Assembly: GCA_021613375.1 (NCBI GenBank)
Contig: CM038709.1
Location: 34,925,915 to 34,989,914 of the forward strand
Source of the DNA: Megaleporinus macrocephalus
Lineage: Eukaryota > Chordata > Actinopteri > Characiformes > Anostomidae
Direction: 5' to 3'
DNA length: 64,000 nucleotides
Shown here: positions 19,860 to 31,679 of the stretch, piece by piece
Position numbering within the stretch: position 1 is the first letter of the stretch
How the letters are laid out: each line of letters starts with the position of its first letter
Notes under the pieces: model-generated
The model's input: only the letters and a program-made list of their open reading frames with translations
What the model was told of the DNA's origin: nothing
The model's database searches: none
Program-made: the position numbers and the translations under genes

Positions 19860-20575
19860 AAGAAGAAGGCATGGTGAAGCTGCAGATCAAAAGCAATGTT
19901 GTCATTCCTGCAGGCCAGAAAGTTGCCTTGTCAGGCTATGCAGGAAATGGTTTATACACACCTACTACTAATTAAGCCACCAGCTCTACCCTGTTTGCCC
20001 AGTGGTCTTGTTTCTAGTTGCTACATCATGACAAGTCCCTCCACAAGTTCCTTCAAGGTACCAATTCTTATTAAGAACGAAACCGACCGTACCATCACCA
20101 TCCCTGCAAAGCACATTGTGGCTGAGCTATTTGTGCCTAAAGCTTGTATGCCTCCTGCCCAGTCCCCAGGAGTTTTCAGGCCCAAGTCTCCTGAGTGTTC
20201 TGAACTTTTAGCTTCTTGTGGCTTGTTGGCCCCCGTAAATGGTCAAAAGATGATTTCATTTAACTTGGATGAGTCACCACTGACTGCTGAGTGGAAAGAC
20301 AGAATAACAACTAAATTGAACTTTATTCCTGAAATGTTTGCCTGTGGTGACATGGATTACGGTCAAACAGCTGCTGTCAAACACCGCATTCAGTTGTCTG
20401 ACCCCACACCGTTCAAACAGAGGGCTAGGCCCATTCACCCATCAGACTATGAAGCTGTGTGACTTCACCTAAAAGAGCTGCAAGATGCAAACATAATCAG
20501 AGAATCTAAAAGGTCCTTTTTGTCACCTGTGGTTGTAGTCAAAAAGAAAAGTGGAGAAAAGTGGATGCCACAAGT
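19860..20575 (+). pseudogene. Gypsy-type pol fragment: protease/RT junction, plus strand
   Basis: The frame at 19896-20460 has a 'F.VPILIKNETDRTITIP' barrel-type segment and then FNLDESPLTAEWKDRITTKL, MFACGDMDYGQTAAVKHRI and FKQRARPIHPSDYEAV. It then runs, after a stop at 20460, into HLKELQDANIIRESKRSF and SPVVVVKKKSG, the start of the RT fingers of a Ty3/Gypsy polyprotein. The RT palm never follows. At about 20576 the sequence switches to the opposite strand of a Gypsy integrase. Confidence 0.75.
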
Positions 20576-21300
20576 TGTCACAAATGCCCCAAATGCACCT
20601 TTCTTGTTGAAGTACACTCAGTTCCTGGAAGCAATTATCTTGCTATGCTCTGCTGCAAGCTTATAGCTTTCTTTCAAGCTTTCTCTCAACCCCTTGACAT
20701 AGTCTTAGTGAACTGTAGCATTTGGTTTTCTTGGATGAAGTCCAAAAGCTAGATCTATTGGTAGGTTAGGCTGCCTACCAAACATTAGATGGTATGGGGT
20801 GTACCCAGTTGTGGACCTGGTTCACCTGGTTTGGACAAGATCAAGCGTCCTTTCTAATTCCAGGTGCCCCATTGAATCATGAAGATTTTTAAAAACTATT
20901 TGGCGGTATGTTTTAGGCAGGACCAGCTGGAAATGATGTTCACCTCTATCCATTCGACGCCGGTAAAGCACATTATTGTCTAGAACACGCTGGTCTCTTA
21001 CTCTGAGCAGTAACTGCACTTCTCTAACTTCTCGTTGAAGAAAGAACATGGCTGATAATTGGACAAATTCTCTGTTCGGAAACCCAGTCTTGCTGGGACA
21101 TTGAGGGCAAAGTACTACACCCAGGGATTAGTTCAGCGCATGTGTACTCTGTTGGAATGGCATACACATTCATAGCAAGGCACTCAGTGATGGCTGGGAA
21201 CTTGTCACCAGATTCGGCAGGACTACAGCAATGTTTCTGGCAAATAGTTTTAATAGCCTCTTGAGGGAAAACTGATTCATCTTCTTTCATGACTCGAGAA
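20576..21300 (-). pseudogene. Gypsy-type integrase fragments, minus strand
   Basis: The minus strand reads H2C2-domain lead-in at 21290-20830: DQRVLDNNVLYRRR, QLVLPKTYRQIVFKNLHDSM, GHLELERTLDLVQTR. It continues directly into the integrase C-terminal region at 20822-20580: GYTPYHLMFGRQPNLPID, then ESLKESYKLAAEHSK. The DDE catalytic core between the two blocks is missing. Orientation is opposite to the RT fragment next to it, so this is either an internal inversion of one Gypsy copy or two copies joined. Confidence 0.7.
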
Positions 21301-22556
21301 AGGAATTGCTTAACTCTGTCAACCCAAGGGACAGACTGAGTGGAAGAATGTAGTACATAAGCAGGTATTAACGTTAGAATAACACAGGGACTTTGAGATG
21401 ATGGATGTAACGTTAGCTCTAACGATGAGTACTGGTGATTGATTTGTATCAGTATTTATTGGTATTTGCATACTTCCCAAATTCTGGCAGCCATGTACGG
21501 CAGATGTGTTGCATGAGTTCACAAAGCAGCCCTGTCTCTTTTTAGCTTGATCCAAATGCATGTTATAGCTTTTTAAAGGAGGGACCACCCATTAGCCTAA
21601 AGAATTAGAACTGAGCAGCATTATCAGGGAATTTCTGAAAATACATATGAGTAGACAAATGTGCTGGAACTACAGTATGTGTAAATTTACTTATTTGCTT
21701 TCCACAATGGTTATTTGATAGGCTTCTAAAGTAATGATTCACTGTAAATTTATAATAAGGCAAAAACATTTTTTAAATATGATGATATTATTATTTGATC
21801 ATTATTATATGATAATAGTAAAATACATTCCTTTGCGCAACACATACATAAATTACTGGTCGGCTGTGCTCCACTAATTATGGCGGGCCGGTCTAAGCCA
21901 AAAATGCCAGGGCTGATTTTCTGTTCCAGTCCAGCCCTGGGAAATACTCTAGACATGTGCAACAGACAGCCTTTACCTTCTTTGTCTTATGATTCTTCAT
22001 GATTCAACCTATTCTTTCAGTCATTACAAATTATGAAGTTTCCGAAACACAGCCAGAGGGTTCATCAGTTACACTAAGTGAAACTGAACCTGTAACTGTT
22101 CAGTCAAAGTCTGTGGAAGAGGCAGAAGAGAAGAGATGGTAGTGAAAGTAAATTAACATGCAGGGACGAGGTAACCCCTCCCCTCTCCCCCTCCCTCCCT
22201 CTCTTTCTCACTCCGGCTACATGAGTGTGTTGTCTGAGAGGAGCTTGCAACATTTTTTATGAAGATTGTTAGCTAAAGCGCTGTTAAAAACTGTTTAAAA
22301 GGGATATAAGGTACCTTGTTGCAGTATTTTTGAAAAAAAATTGCTCTGACTGAATAAACTCGGACTTGACGGACTTCCCCATGCAACGTATACACTCATT
22401 TCTGTTAATAAACACACCATTATTTTTGAAACCCTGAACATCCTGGTCCGGTTGCATTTCTGTCCAAGCCCTACTTAGCGAACATAGTAGATACTGGTCC
22501 AAACTTGCAGTATAATGATTCTTTAGAACTGTGAGCTAGCTAGTGTAGCCGCTATG
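21301..22556. other. No gene recognised
   Basis: A mostly AT-rich, unassigned stretch. A short plus-strand frame (about 22030-22142) reads YEVSETQPEGSSVTLSETEP and ends KRW-stop. It could be a piece of an unknown element or exon, without further support. No RNA gene seen. Confidence 0.3.
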
Positions 22557-23530
22557 TCACGTTCTATTAAATCGTTCTATAACGCTAGCCTTTAATTCGC
22601 TACCTGAAGCAAAATGTGTAATTTTTGCTTCTACATAAGCATAGTAGGGTACACCAATTAATAACTTACTATTAAGAGAAAAGATAAATGAATAAACAGA
22701 TAGATAAAGAAGTAAATAGGCACAGGAAGGGGGGAAAAAGGGATGAAAGCTCCCTCTCAATTCACACCTAAGCACCGCTATCCTCTTTAGTTGCAACAGT
22801 GAGGTCTTTAATAAAGTCCAGGATAGGGTTCCAAGTATTGTAAAAAGATTCCAAGGAACCCTTGAGAGAGTAACGTAGCTTTTCAAGTTTAATACATGCT
22901 AGAACCTCCTGGATCTATCTAACATATGTTGGAGGGGAGGCGCACTTCCATTTAAGAAGATCATGTGTCTGGCCAGCAGGGTGATAAAAGCGATAACATG
23001 TTGCGATGAGGTAGACAGGCATAGGTCTGGTGTAATGCCAAACAGGGCTGTTAGAGGGTTAGGATCTATCTTGCACTTAAGAGTGTCTTTGAGTGTTTCG
23101 AAAATGTTGGTAAAATTGGTAAGCTGCGGGGATGTCCAGAACATATGAACATGATCAGCTGGGGACAATTTACATCTCTCACAGGCATCACTTCAATTAG
23201 GAAAAATTGCTGCCAACTTCGCATTGGTGAAGTAAACTTTAAAAAGCACTTTGCATTGTAGTAAACTATGTCTGGCACATATGGAAGAGGTATGGACCCG
23301 GTTCAGGACGTGAGTCCAGTGGCCCCCAGAAATAGTAATACCCAAACTCTCCTCCCAGGAACCTCTAAGAGCATCAGTAGGTGCCGCCCGTAAGGAATTA
23401 AATAATGTATAGATGACAGATATAAGGTGCTTTTGAGAGAGATCAAGGGTAAGAAACTTTTCAATTTGTGATTCCGGGGGGTGATTAGGAAAATGAGGAA
23501 CAAGTTTTTAAACAAAATGCCGCACCTGAA
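22557..23530 (-). pseudogene. L1-like LINE 3' end (RT C-terminal domain and UTR)
   Basis: Minus-strand frames read as the C-terminal end of an L1/Tx1-type ORF2. One part is SPADHVHMFWTSPQLTNFTN, the Cys/His-rich end domain with its first cysteines replaced or out of frame. It is followed by NPLTALFGITPDLCLSTSSQ, LLARHMIFLNGSAPPL and a WNPILDFIKDL-like ending. Several frameshifts. 5'-truncated, as is usual for L1. Confidence 0.65.
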
Positions 23531-23728
23531 AAACACAAAATAGCTAGATTAATCCTAGGTAGGTAAAACTTTGTTGACAAATCTGAAAAAGTAAAAAAAA
23601 ATGTATAAATCCAAAATTGTTTTAAGGCCATTGTTAGACCACATACGAAAAGCCAAATCAGAGCAAGAAGGAAGAATGGTTTTTAAGGATGGGCATGTGA
23701 AAAGGTATGATGTACATGGGAGAAGAAA
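23531..23728 (+). other. Unidentified flank of the Gypsy insertion
   Basis: An open frame (KSKIVLRPLLDHIRKAKSEQ then EGRMVFKDGHVKRYD) runs up to the 5' LTR, and the DNA after the 3' LTR (31680 on) would continue it. I do not recognise the protein. It may be an older transposon that served as target. Confidence 0.3.
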
Positions 23729-23733
23729 GAAAA
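23729..23733. repeat. Target site duplication GAAAA (left)
   Basis: The five bases before the 5' LTR equal the five bases after the 3' LTR (31675-31679), as expected from Ty3/Gypsy integrase. Confidence 0.85.
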
Positions 23734-24032
23734 TGTCACACCGGTACGCACAGCTACCTCAAGACTCCACGCATCCTGCACACCTGTGGTTCATTAAATC
23801 CAGAGGACTATTTATACTGGGACTCATGTGCAGTCCAACTGCGAGATATTGCTACTCCGGTACTAATTGAGTATTCTAGACTGTGTTTGCTATTTTTTGA
23901 CATTGATTCTGCCTAGTGTCTTTCCTTTTGGTTTTTTGATCTCTGCCTGGCTTTCGACTACAAGTTTGGATTGTGTGTTTTCTCCAATAAATCTGCTTGC
24001 ATTTGCACCCAGCTTCATCGGTATACCTTACA
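23734..24032 (+). repeat. Gypsy 5' LTR (299 bp)
   Basis: It matches the 3' LTR closely but lacks about 25 bases present there after CTACCTCAAG (31400-31424), and has a few extra bases near 23856. It contains a TATTTATACTGGGA promoter-like box (about 23809) and AATAAA (about 23988) near the end. Confidence 0.9.
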
Positions 24033-24550
24033 GAAATATCTCGCCACCCATGGATGCAGCAGGTTCTCCGGACCTAACCGAGGTTGTGGCTGAACAGGTA
24101 CGAGTAGTGGAACTCGTACAACAGCAAGTCAATCAGCTGGGTTCAGCGTTTAACACGTTAACTGAGCGTTTAGAGGCTCTGTTAGTTAGCCAGCCTGCTC
24201 ACCCTGCTCAGCAGGTGGTTAACCAACCTGTACAACCTCCAGCCATGCCGGTTTCACAGTCGCCTGCCGTAGCTCACCTCAAGGTCGCCCTACCTGAGAA
24301 ATACAACGGAGACCCAGAGGTATGTGAGGGATTTTTACTCCAGTGTGATATCTACTTTGCCCAACAACCCCCACCAGGACCTAACGATCACACTAAAGTC
24401 ATGTTTTTGACCTCACTACTCACTGGCAAAGCCCTAAAGTGGGCTACAGCACTCTGGTCTAATAACCCCACGGTGAGCGAGAGTTATGAACAGTTCACTA
24501 CTACTTTCCGGACTGTTTTTGGTAACCCTAAGGGAGGTAGGCAAGTGGGG

Positions 24551-27500
24551 TCAGAATCAGAATCAGAAATACTTTATTGATCCCAGGGGGAAATTGCAGT
24601 TTTTACAGTAGCAGAAGAAGAATATACACTCTAATAATAATTTACAACATAAAAGAAATAAAAGAAATTTGTAGTATGTACACATATATAAGTCATATAT
24701 TACAATAGAAGAATAAAATGTAAAGAATAAATGTAAAGTGACTGTGTCTATAATATTAAGTACAGATATACTGTATACAGCACTAAGAGTTTAGAAATAA
24801 GAAGTTATTGCACATTTGAGTTCTTACATACATAATTAAATTATTGTTCTACTGGTATCACTGTACGTGTGAGAGGTGTCGTACGTTAAGGGAGGAGTTA
24901 TAAAGTCTGATAGCCACTGGTAGGAATGACCTCCTGTGGCGTTCTGTAGTGCATCTTGGCTTAATGAGTCTTGAACTGAATGTGCTCCTGCGTCTCATCA
25001 CTGTGTGATAAAGAGGGTGGGAGCCATTCTCCATGATGGCCTGCAGCTTGGACAGCGTCCTCCTCTCAGACACTGTCGTCAGTGAGTCCAGCTCCACACC
25101 CACAACATCACTGGCTCTGCGGATCAGTTTATCAAGTCTGTTGGCGTCTGCCACCCTCAGCCTGCTGCCCCAGCATGCAACAGCATATAGGATGGCACTG
25201 GAAACATAAAAGATCCTCAGCATAGTCCTGCAGATGTTGAAGGACCTCAGACGCCTCAGAAAATAGAGACGACTTTGGCCCTTCTTATGGAGGGCGTCAG
25301 TGTTCTTAGCCCAGTCCAGTTTATTGTCAATGTGCACGCCCAGATATTTATAGTCCTCCACAGTGTCCACACTGACCCCCCTGATGGAAACAGGGGTCAC
25401 CTGTGTTTTGTCCCTCCTCAGGTCCACCACCAGCTCCTTTGTCTTTGTCACGTTGAGCTGCAGATGTTTCAGCTCACACCACGCAACAAAGTCGTTCACC
25501 GTCGCCCTGTACTCATCCTCATCACCCCTGCTGATACATCCAACTAGTGCAGAGTCATCAGAGAACTTCTGGAGGTGGCAGAGGGTGAAGAGGAAGGGAG
25601 AGAGGACAGTTCCCTGCGGGGCTCCAGTGTTGCTGACCACTCTGTCTGACACACAGTGCTGCAGACGTACATACTGTGGTCTGCCAGTCAGGTAGTCAAC
25701 AATCCAGGACACGAGGGGGGCATCTACCTGCATCACGTTCAGCTTGTCACCCAGAAGAGCAGGCTGAATGGTGTTAAATGCACTGGAGAAGTCAAAGAAC
25801 ATGATCCTCACAGTGCTGCCTGGCTTATCCAGGTGAGCGTAGACTCGGTTCAGCAGGTAGATGATGGCATCCTCAACTCCCAGATGAGGCTGGTAGGCGA
25901 ACTGGAGGGGGTCTAGAAGTGGCTGGACCATGGGCCGGAGCTGATCCAGGACAAGTCTCTCCATGGTCTTCATGATGTGGGACGTCAGTGCCACTGGCCT
26001 GTAGTCCTTGATGTCACTGGGCCGCGGAGTCTTTGGCACAGGAACAATGCAAGACGTCTTCCACATCACAGGGACCCTCTGGAGACTCAGGCTGCAGGAC
26101 TCCACAAAGTTGGGTGGCATAGGCTTTAAGCACCCTGGGGGGGACACCATCAGGGCCTGCAGCCTTGTTCGTGTGGAGTCTCTGTAGTTGTCTTCTCACC
26201 TGGTCAGCTGTGAGATTCACTGTAGAGGTGACTGGTGGGGGAGGAGAGGAGGTGTGAAGTGGACTATCACAGGAGGGTGGGAGGCTATCAGGAGGGGAAG
26301 GGAGTGGAGTGGGCTGTTGAGGCCTGGCAGCAGAGGAGTCAGGGAGGGGGAGGTCAGGGCTTACAGTGTCAAATCTGTTAAAAAACAAATTTAACTGGTT
26401 GGCCCTGTCCACACTGCCCTCTACTCCCCTGTTGTTGCTGGATCTGAAGCCAGTGATAGTTCTCATACCACTCCAAACATCCCTCATGTTGTTCTGCTGG
26501 AGTTTCCACTCCAGCTTCCTCCTATATCTGTTCTTAGCCTCCCTGATGGTTCTCTTCAGTTCTCTCTGAATCGTTCTCACCTCCTCCCGGTCTCCAGCTC
26601 TGAAAGCCCTCTTCTTCTTGTTGAGGAGGGCTTTAATGTCTTTTGTCACCCACGGCTTGTTGTTTGGGTAACATTTAACAGTCCTGGTTGGGACAGTGGA
26701 GTCCACACAGAAATTGATGTAGTCTGTGATGCACTCTGTGAGCCCGTTGATGTCCTCTCCATGAGGCTCATAGAGTGCTGTCCAGTCTGTAGTCTCAAAG
26801 CAGTCCTGCAGCACTTCAGAAGTCTCCTCTGACCATCTCCTCACTGTCCTCATGGTCACAGGCAGACTCTTCACCTGAGGCACATACTTTGAGCTAAGGC
26901 TGACCAAGTTATGATCAGATCCACCCAGAGGGGGGAGGGGGGAGCAGCTGTATGCATCCTTAACATTAGCATACAGCAGGTCCAGTGTTCTCTCCTCTCT
27001 GGTGGGACAGTCCACATACTGAGTGAAGTTTGGTAATGTCCTGGCCATAGTGACGTGGTTGAAGTCACCTGATATGGCAATGAAAGCAGTCGGGTGTTGA
27101 GTTTGAAGACGTGCTATGGTGGAGTGAATGACGTCACACACCGACGTCGGGTTTGCAGAGGGGGGATATAAACAGCCACGACAACAACATGGGAAAACTC
27201 CCGCGGCAAATAATATGGCCTGAGTCCAACAGCCAACAGCTCAATGTCTGGACAACAGATACGCTCCTTGACGGTAATGTGACCAGGGGCGCACCAGCGG
27301 TTATTAACTAACACAGCCAGCCCCCCCCCTCTCCGCTTACCGCTCTCGGTGCAGTCCCGGTCCGCCCGAACAGTCTGAAAGCCAGCGATTGAAACGTTCT
27401 CATCTGGAATGTTCCGGTGTAGCCACGTCTCCGAAAACATTAAACTACACTGCCGGTACTCCTTCTGACTCGTGGCTAACGCTGTTAGCTCGTCCATCTT

Positions 27501-27970
27501 ATTAGCCAGTGATCTAACGTTGCCCATGACGACAGTGGGGAGACGCGGCTTATACCCCTTTTTCTCCATAAGCCTCCGTCTCTTTGCCCTCGCTTTCGCC
27601 GTGCGCTGTTTAGTTCCTCCTCTACAGCCCCTGTGCGTCCGTCTCCAAATCTCCTCGGGGATGTTGGCGGTCCTGGTCTCCATGCCGGCCGGCTTTAGCG
27701 TGATCAGCTGATCCCAAGTGTAAACAAAGGAGCCATGCTGCGCCGCGGTGCACCAGGAGAGTGAAAGTAGAACTTTCACAGCGAACAAACTGACCAAAAC
27801 TCTCTCTACTAGCACGATTCGAGAGGACACAGCTTCACTAAGTTTCTTTGTAAAAATAAATAGATACTATTAAATAAAACTATAGTTAAAAAGCAAAAAC
27901 ACTTACACGCGAACGGGAGCTACTGCAAAGGCTGCACGCACTTTCGCGCATGCGCACTGATAGCAACACT
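24551..27970 (-). mobile_element. LINE C: L2-like LINE inside Gypsy gag, minus strand
   Basis: Its 3' end on the plus strand is (TCAGAA)n then ATACTTTATTGATCCCAGGG; the 5' end is near 27970. TGGG is shared by both flanks (24547-24550 and 27970-27973), a possible short target duplication. Same family as LINE B. Near full length, younger than the Gypsy copy it interrupts. Confidence 0.85.
24858..27830 (-). pseudogene. LINE C ORF2: APE endonuclease and reverse transcriptase, two frame breaks
   Basis: The minus strand reads as follows. 27830-27114: N-terminal extension, then VMGNVRSLANKMDEL, MFSETWL, VVVAVYIPP. 27141-26014: IAISGDFNHV, GGSDHNLV, then the linker and AAGPDGVPPRVLK. 26150-24858: RT with KDYRPVALTSHIMKTMERLV, FFDFSSAFNTIQPALL, GAPQGTVLSPFLF, the intact box FSDD near 25560, and the thumb. 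About ten residues are deleted just before FSDD compared with LINE B. Only two shifts (near 27115 and 26080) separate the blocks. Long plus-strand frames here are shadows. Confidence 0.85.
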
Positions 27971-28379
27971 GGGTAGCAACTTCTTAAGCTCAGACAAAAC
28001 CGTGATACAGTAGTGAACTATGCCCTCTCCTACCGCACACTAGCCGCACAAAGCGGATGGAATGAGGCTTCTTTCATCACGGCATTTAATAGGGGTTTGT
28101 CAGAGGAAATCCAAACTGAGCTGGCTTGCCGCAATGATTTATTATCGCTGGATGACCATATCAAGATGCCGACCCGGCTTGATGTTTTGTTACAAAGCTG
28201 GCGTCATATGTCACGCAGCCTGCGTGCTTATGCACCACCACAGTTAGCTCCGGTGGAGGAGGGGGAGCCTATGCAGCTTGGACAAGCACAGCTCACACAA
28301 ATGGAGCGTCGGCGCCGCCTGGAAGGGGCCTGTGTTTATTCTTTAACAGTGCATTACCTTAGTCAGGTTTTCTTTTTCC

Positions 28380-31352
28380 TAGCACTCATGGACTCTGGAG
28401 CGGCAGGGAACTTCTTCAAGCAAGCCATGGCTGAGAAATTAAGGATTCCCATTAAGAAGTTAGATTTTCCCAGAAAAATCCAAGCCATTAACAACCAACC
28501 TATTGGAGAAGACACTGTGACACACATAACTGAACCTTTAACCGTGACTACTGGATCTGTTCACAGAGAACAGATTTCTTTCCATATCCTCCAGATATCT
28601 TCTCACTCTATAGTCTTAGGCTTACCCTGGCTCATTAAACATGACCCCAAGATCTCCTGGGAGCACAGAGACATTATTCAGTGGTCAAAAATTGTTTGAA
28701 ATATTGCATTGCTTTAACATTGGCATCTACTTCTATTGAGAGATCCTCAGAACCTAGTCTCTCTGAGATTCCAGAAGCCTATTCTGACCTTTTTGAGGTA
28801 TTTAGTAAAAAGAAAGCCTCCGAATTGCCTCCTCATCATCCCTGGGACTGTGCGATTGAATTGGAAGAAGGTAAAATTCCCCCTAGGGCACGTATCTATA
28901 CACTGTCAGTTAAAGAGATGCAGACTAAGGAAGGGTATATCCAGGAAGCCCTGAGCCTGGGTTTATTTAGGCCATCTACCTCTCCAGCCTCTGCTGGGAT
29001 GTTTTTTGAGGAGAAAAAGGATGGTGGCTTAAGGCTTAATGTGTGGACTATTGTGGTCTAAATGAAATGACCAAAAAGTTTCGTTATCCACTGCCCTTGG
29101 TACCTTCTGCCTTGGAACAACTTAGAGGAGCCCGGTATTTCACCAAGCTGGATCTCCGCAGCACGTACAACTTGGTGAGAATAAGAGAAGGAGATGAATG
29201 GAAAACTGCTTTCTCCACTAATTCGGGTCACTACGAATACTTGGTGATGAGTTATGGGCTGGTCAGTGCCCCATCCGTCTTCCAGTCATTTATCAATGAG
29301 GTTCTAAGAGACATGCTGGGTAAATATGTGATTGCCTATATAGATGATATTCTTATCTATTCTGCCTCTCTCCCCGAACATGTTCTACAGGTAAGACAAG
29401 TCCTGCAAAGACTCCTGCTGAATAAGCTGTATGTCAAAGCTGAGAAATGCCAGTTTCACCAGACTCACATTTCATTTCTGGGTTACCTAATCAGTCATGA
29501 GGTGGTTCACATGGATGAGAAGAATGTGGCTGCTGTGAACGGATGGAAACAGCCTGACAGCAGGAAAGACTTGCAACGTTTCCTGGGTTTCGCCAACTTC
29601 TACAGAAGGTTTATCCGGAACTTCAGCTCAGTGGCAGCCCCACTCACTTCTCTGCTCAAAGGAGGACGCAAGAAATTAAGGTGAAATCCAGCGGCTGAGA
29701 AAACATTTGTAAATTTGAAGTTCTTGTTCACAGCAACACCCATGTTGCAGCATCCTGATCAATCTCTGCCATTCATAGTGGAGGTTGATGCTTCCGACTC
29801 CGGTGTAGGGGCAGTTCTGTCTTAACGTCAAGGTAACCCGGCTAAACTTTTCCCTTGTGCTTTTCTTTCAAAAAAATTGTCCCCTACGGAGAGTAACTAT
29901 GATGTTGGTAACCATGAGTTACTGACAATCAAATTGGCTCTGGAGGAGTGGCGTCACTGGCTGGAGGAAGCGCACCACCCATTTACCGTTCTCACAGATC
30001 ACCGCAATTTGGAAAATCTACGCACAGCTAAATGACTGAACTCCAGACAAGCGGGGTGGGCTCTGTTTTTATCCCGTTTTCACTTCACAATCACTTACCG
30101 TCCAGGTTCCAAGAATGGAAAGGCAGATGCTTTGTCGAGACTATTTGAAAAGTAAAGGAACCTATCTGAACCACCATCATCAGCACATCCTGCATCCTCG
30201 CACCCATCCAGTGGGACGTGGAGGAAGAAATAAGATGGGCCTCCTTAACTGAAACTCCTCCTGTTAATTGTGCCTATTCCACAAAGACCCTGGTCCCACC
30301 TCTCCATAGACTTTCTCACAGACCTACCTCCATCACAAACTTTCACGACCATTCTAGTTATTATAGATCAGTTCTCCAAAGCCTGTAAACTGGTTCCACT
30401 CCCCACAATACCCACATTCACTCATGTTTTTAGGAATTTTGGAATTCCGTAAGACATTGTGTCTGATCAAGGACCCCAGTTCACATCCTCAGTGTGGAGG
30501 GCCTTCATGGATCAATTAGGGGTTACGGTCAGTCTCACATCAGGCCATCATCCCCAGGCTAATGATCAAGTGGAAAGACTTAACCAAGAAATAGGCCGTC
30601 TGCTGCGGCACCACTGCCACAACCAGCAAGGGGAATGGTTGCATTTTCTGCCCTGGGCTAAATACTCCCAAAACTCATTGCATAGCTTGTCTACTGGTCT
30701 AACCCCTTTCCAGTGTTTCCTAGGATACCAGCCTCCGCTGTTTCCCTGGAATACGGGGAAGACAGACGCTCCTGCTGTTGACGAATGGTTTAAGCACAGC
30801 GAATGGACTTGGGAACAGACACATGCTTGGCTTGGCTATTAGAAGACAAAAAGAACAGGCTGACTGTCATAGAGGGGAAACTCCTTTGTTTAACCCAGGT
30901 GACAGGGTCTGGCTCTCCACCAGGAAACTAAGTTTACGTCTACGGTTTGTTGGCCCCTTTAAGGTCTTGATAGGATTAACCGAGTAACTTATTAACTGCT
31001 TTTACCTTGTCATTATCGCGTCTCACTGAGCTTTCATGTGTCTCTCCTCAGGCCGGTGATTCCTGGTCCACTGAATGATGCCTCCCCTCACTCGTCGCCA
31101 CCTCCTGTCCTCGACATTGATGGCAGTCCGGCCTACAGGGTCAACACTATCTTGGACTGTCATCGGAGGCGGGGGCATATCCAATACCTATTGGACTGGG
31201 AGGGGTATGGTCCCGAGGAGAGGTGCTGGGTGCCTTCGTCGGACATCCTGGATCCCTCTCTCATTACAGACTTCCACTTTCGCAGGCCTGAATGTCCTGC
31301 ACCCAGACCTCGGGGCCGACCCGCCGGCCGGTCCTTGGCGCTCCGGGAGTAG
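28380..31352 (+). pseudogene. Gypsy pol: protease, RT, RNase H, integrase, chromodomain, broken
   Basis: Protease: DSGAAGNFF at 28391 (catalytic DSG) and IVLGLPWL. RT: 28870-29660 with [32 protein letters not shown] and the catalytic box YIDD at 29337-29348. RNase H: 29690-30155 with VEVDASDSG and a DHRNLENL block. Integrase: 30262-30842 with [10 protein letters not shown] (first D), [10 protein letters not shown] (second D) and [13 protein letters not shown] (E). Chromodomain: about 31126-31290, with [20 protein letters not shown] and [14 protein letters not shown]. Stops lie at 28699, 29061, 29682, 29823, 30033 and 30840, among others. The integrase H2C2 zinc domain is missing between RNase H and the catalytic core. 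Confidence 0.85.
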
Positions 31353-31357
31353 CGCGT

Positions 31358-31367
31358 AGGGGAGGGG
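31358..31367 (+). promoter_or_regulatory. Gypsy polypurine tract
   Basis: AGGGGAGGGG lies four bases before the 3' LTR, the expected plus-strand primer site. Confidence 0.75.
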
Positions 31368-31371
31368 TTTC

Positions 31372-31674
31372 TGTCACACCGGTACGCACAGCTACCTCAA
31401 GATCCCTCCTCCAGAGGATTAGAGGCGGACTCCACGCATCCTGCACACCTGTGGTTCATTAATCCAGGGGACTATTTATACTGGGACTCATGCGCAGTCC
31501 AACTGCGAGATACTCCGGTACTTATCGAGCATTCTTGCCTGTTTTTGACATTAATTCTGCCTAGCGTTTTTCCTTCTGATTTTTTGATCTCTGCCTGGCT
31601 TTCGACTTTGGATTGTGTGTTTTCTCCAATAAATCTGCCTGCATTTGCACCCAGCTTCATCGGTATACCTTACA
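31372..31674 (+). repeat. Gypsy 3' LTR (303 bp)
   Basis: Starts TGTCACACCGG, ends GGTATACCTTACA, and is followed by the GAAAA duplication at 31675-31679. It differs from the 5' LTR by several substitutions and a few indels, so the insertion is not very recent. Confidence 0.9.
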
Positions 31675-31679
31675 GAAAA

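Larger units (their letters stand above)
24050..28390 (+). pseudogene. Gypsy gag, split by LINE C
   Basis: Part 1 is 24050-24550: ATG at 24050, a coiled-coil-like Gln/Val-rich start (VVELVQQQVNQLGSAFNTLT), then the capsid region VALPEKYNGDPEVCEGFLLQ and LTGKALKWATALW. Part 2 is 27974 to about 28390, resuming with LLKLRQNRDTVVNYALSYRT and AAQSGWNEASFITAFNRGLS, after one base of frame slip. The zinc knuckle expected near RRRLEGAC (about 28310-28340) is lost to a deletion. Part of the sushi-type Gag family, whose capsid domain assembles the particle. Confidence 0.8.
23734..31674 (+). mobile_element. Chromodomain Ty3/Gypsy retrotransposon (sushi-class), LTR to LTR
   Basis: The element is bounded by two LTRs of about 300 bp, flanked by GAAAA duplications and starting TGTCACA and ending TTACA. 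Gene order is gag, protease, RT, RNase H, integrase, chromodomain. The gag resembles the sushi group (PEG10/RTL relatives), and the chromodomain places it among chromoviruses. Without the 3.4-kb LINE C inside gag it would be about 4.5 kb, short because pol has deletions (integrase zinc domain, gag zinc knuckle). Multiple stops make it non-autonomous. No canonical tRNA primer site beginning TGG follows the 5' LTR. Confidence 0.9.

Noticed and set aside
25275..25916. Plus-strand frames of 86-110 codons
   Set aside because: Shadows of the LINE C reverse transcriptase.
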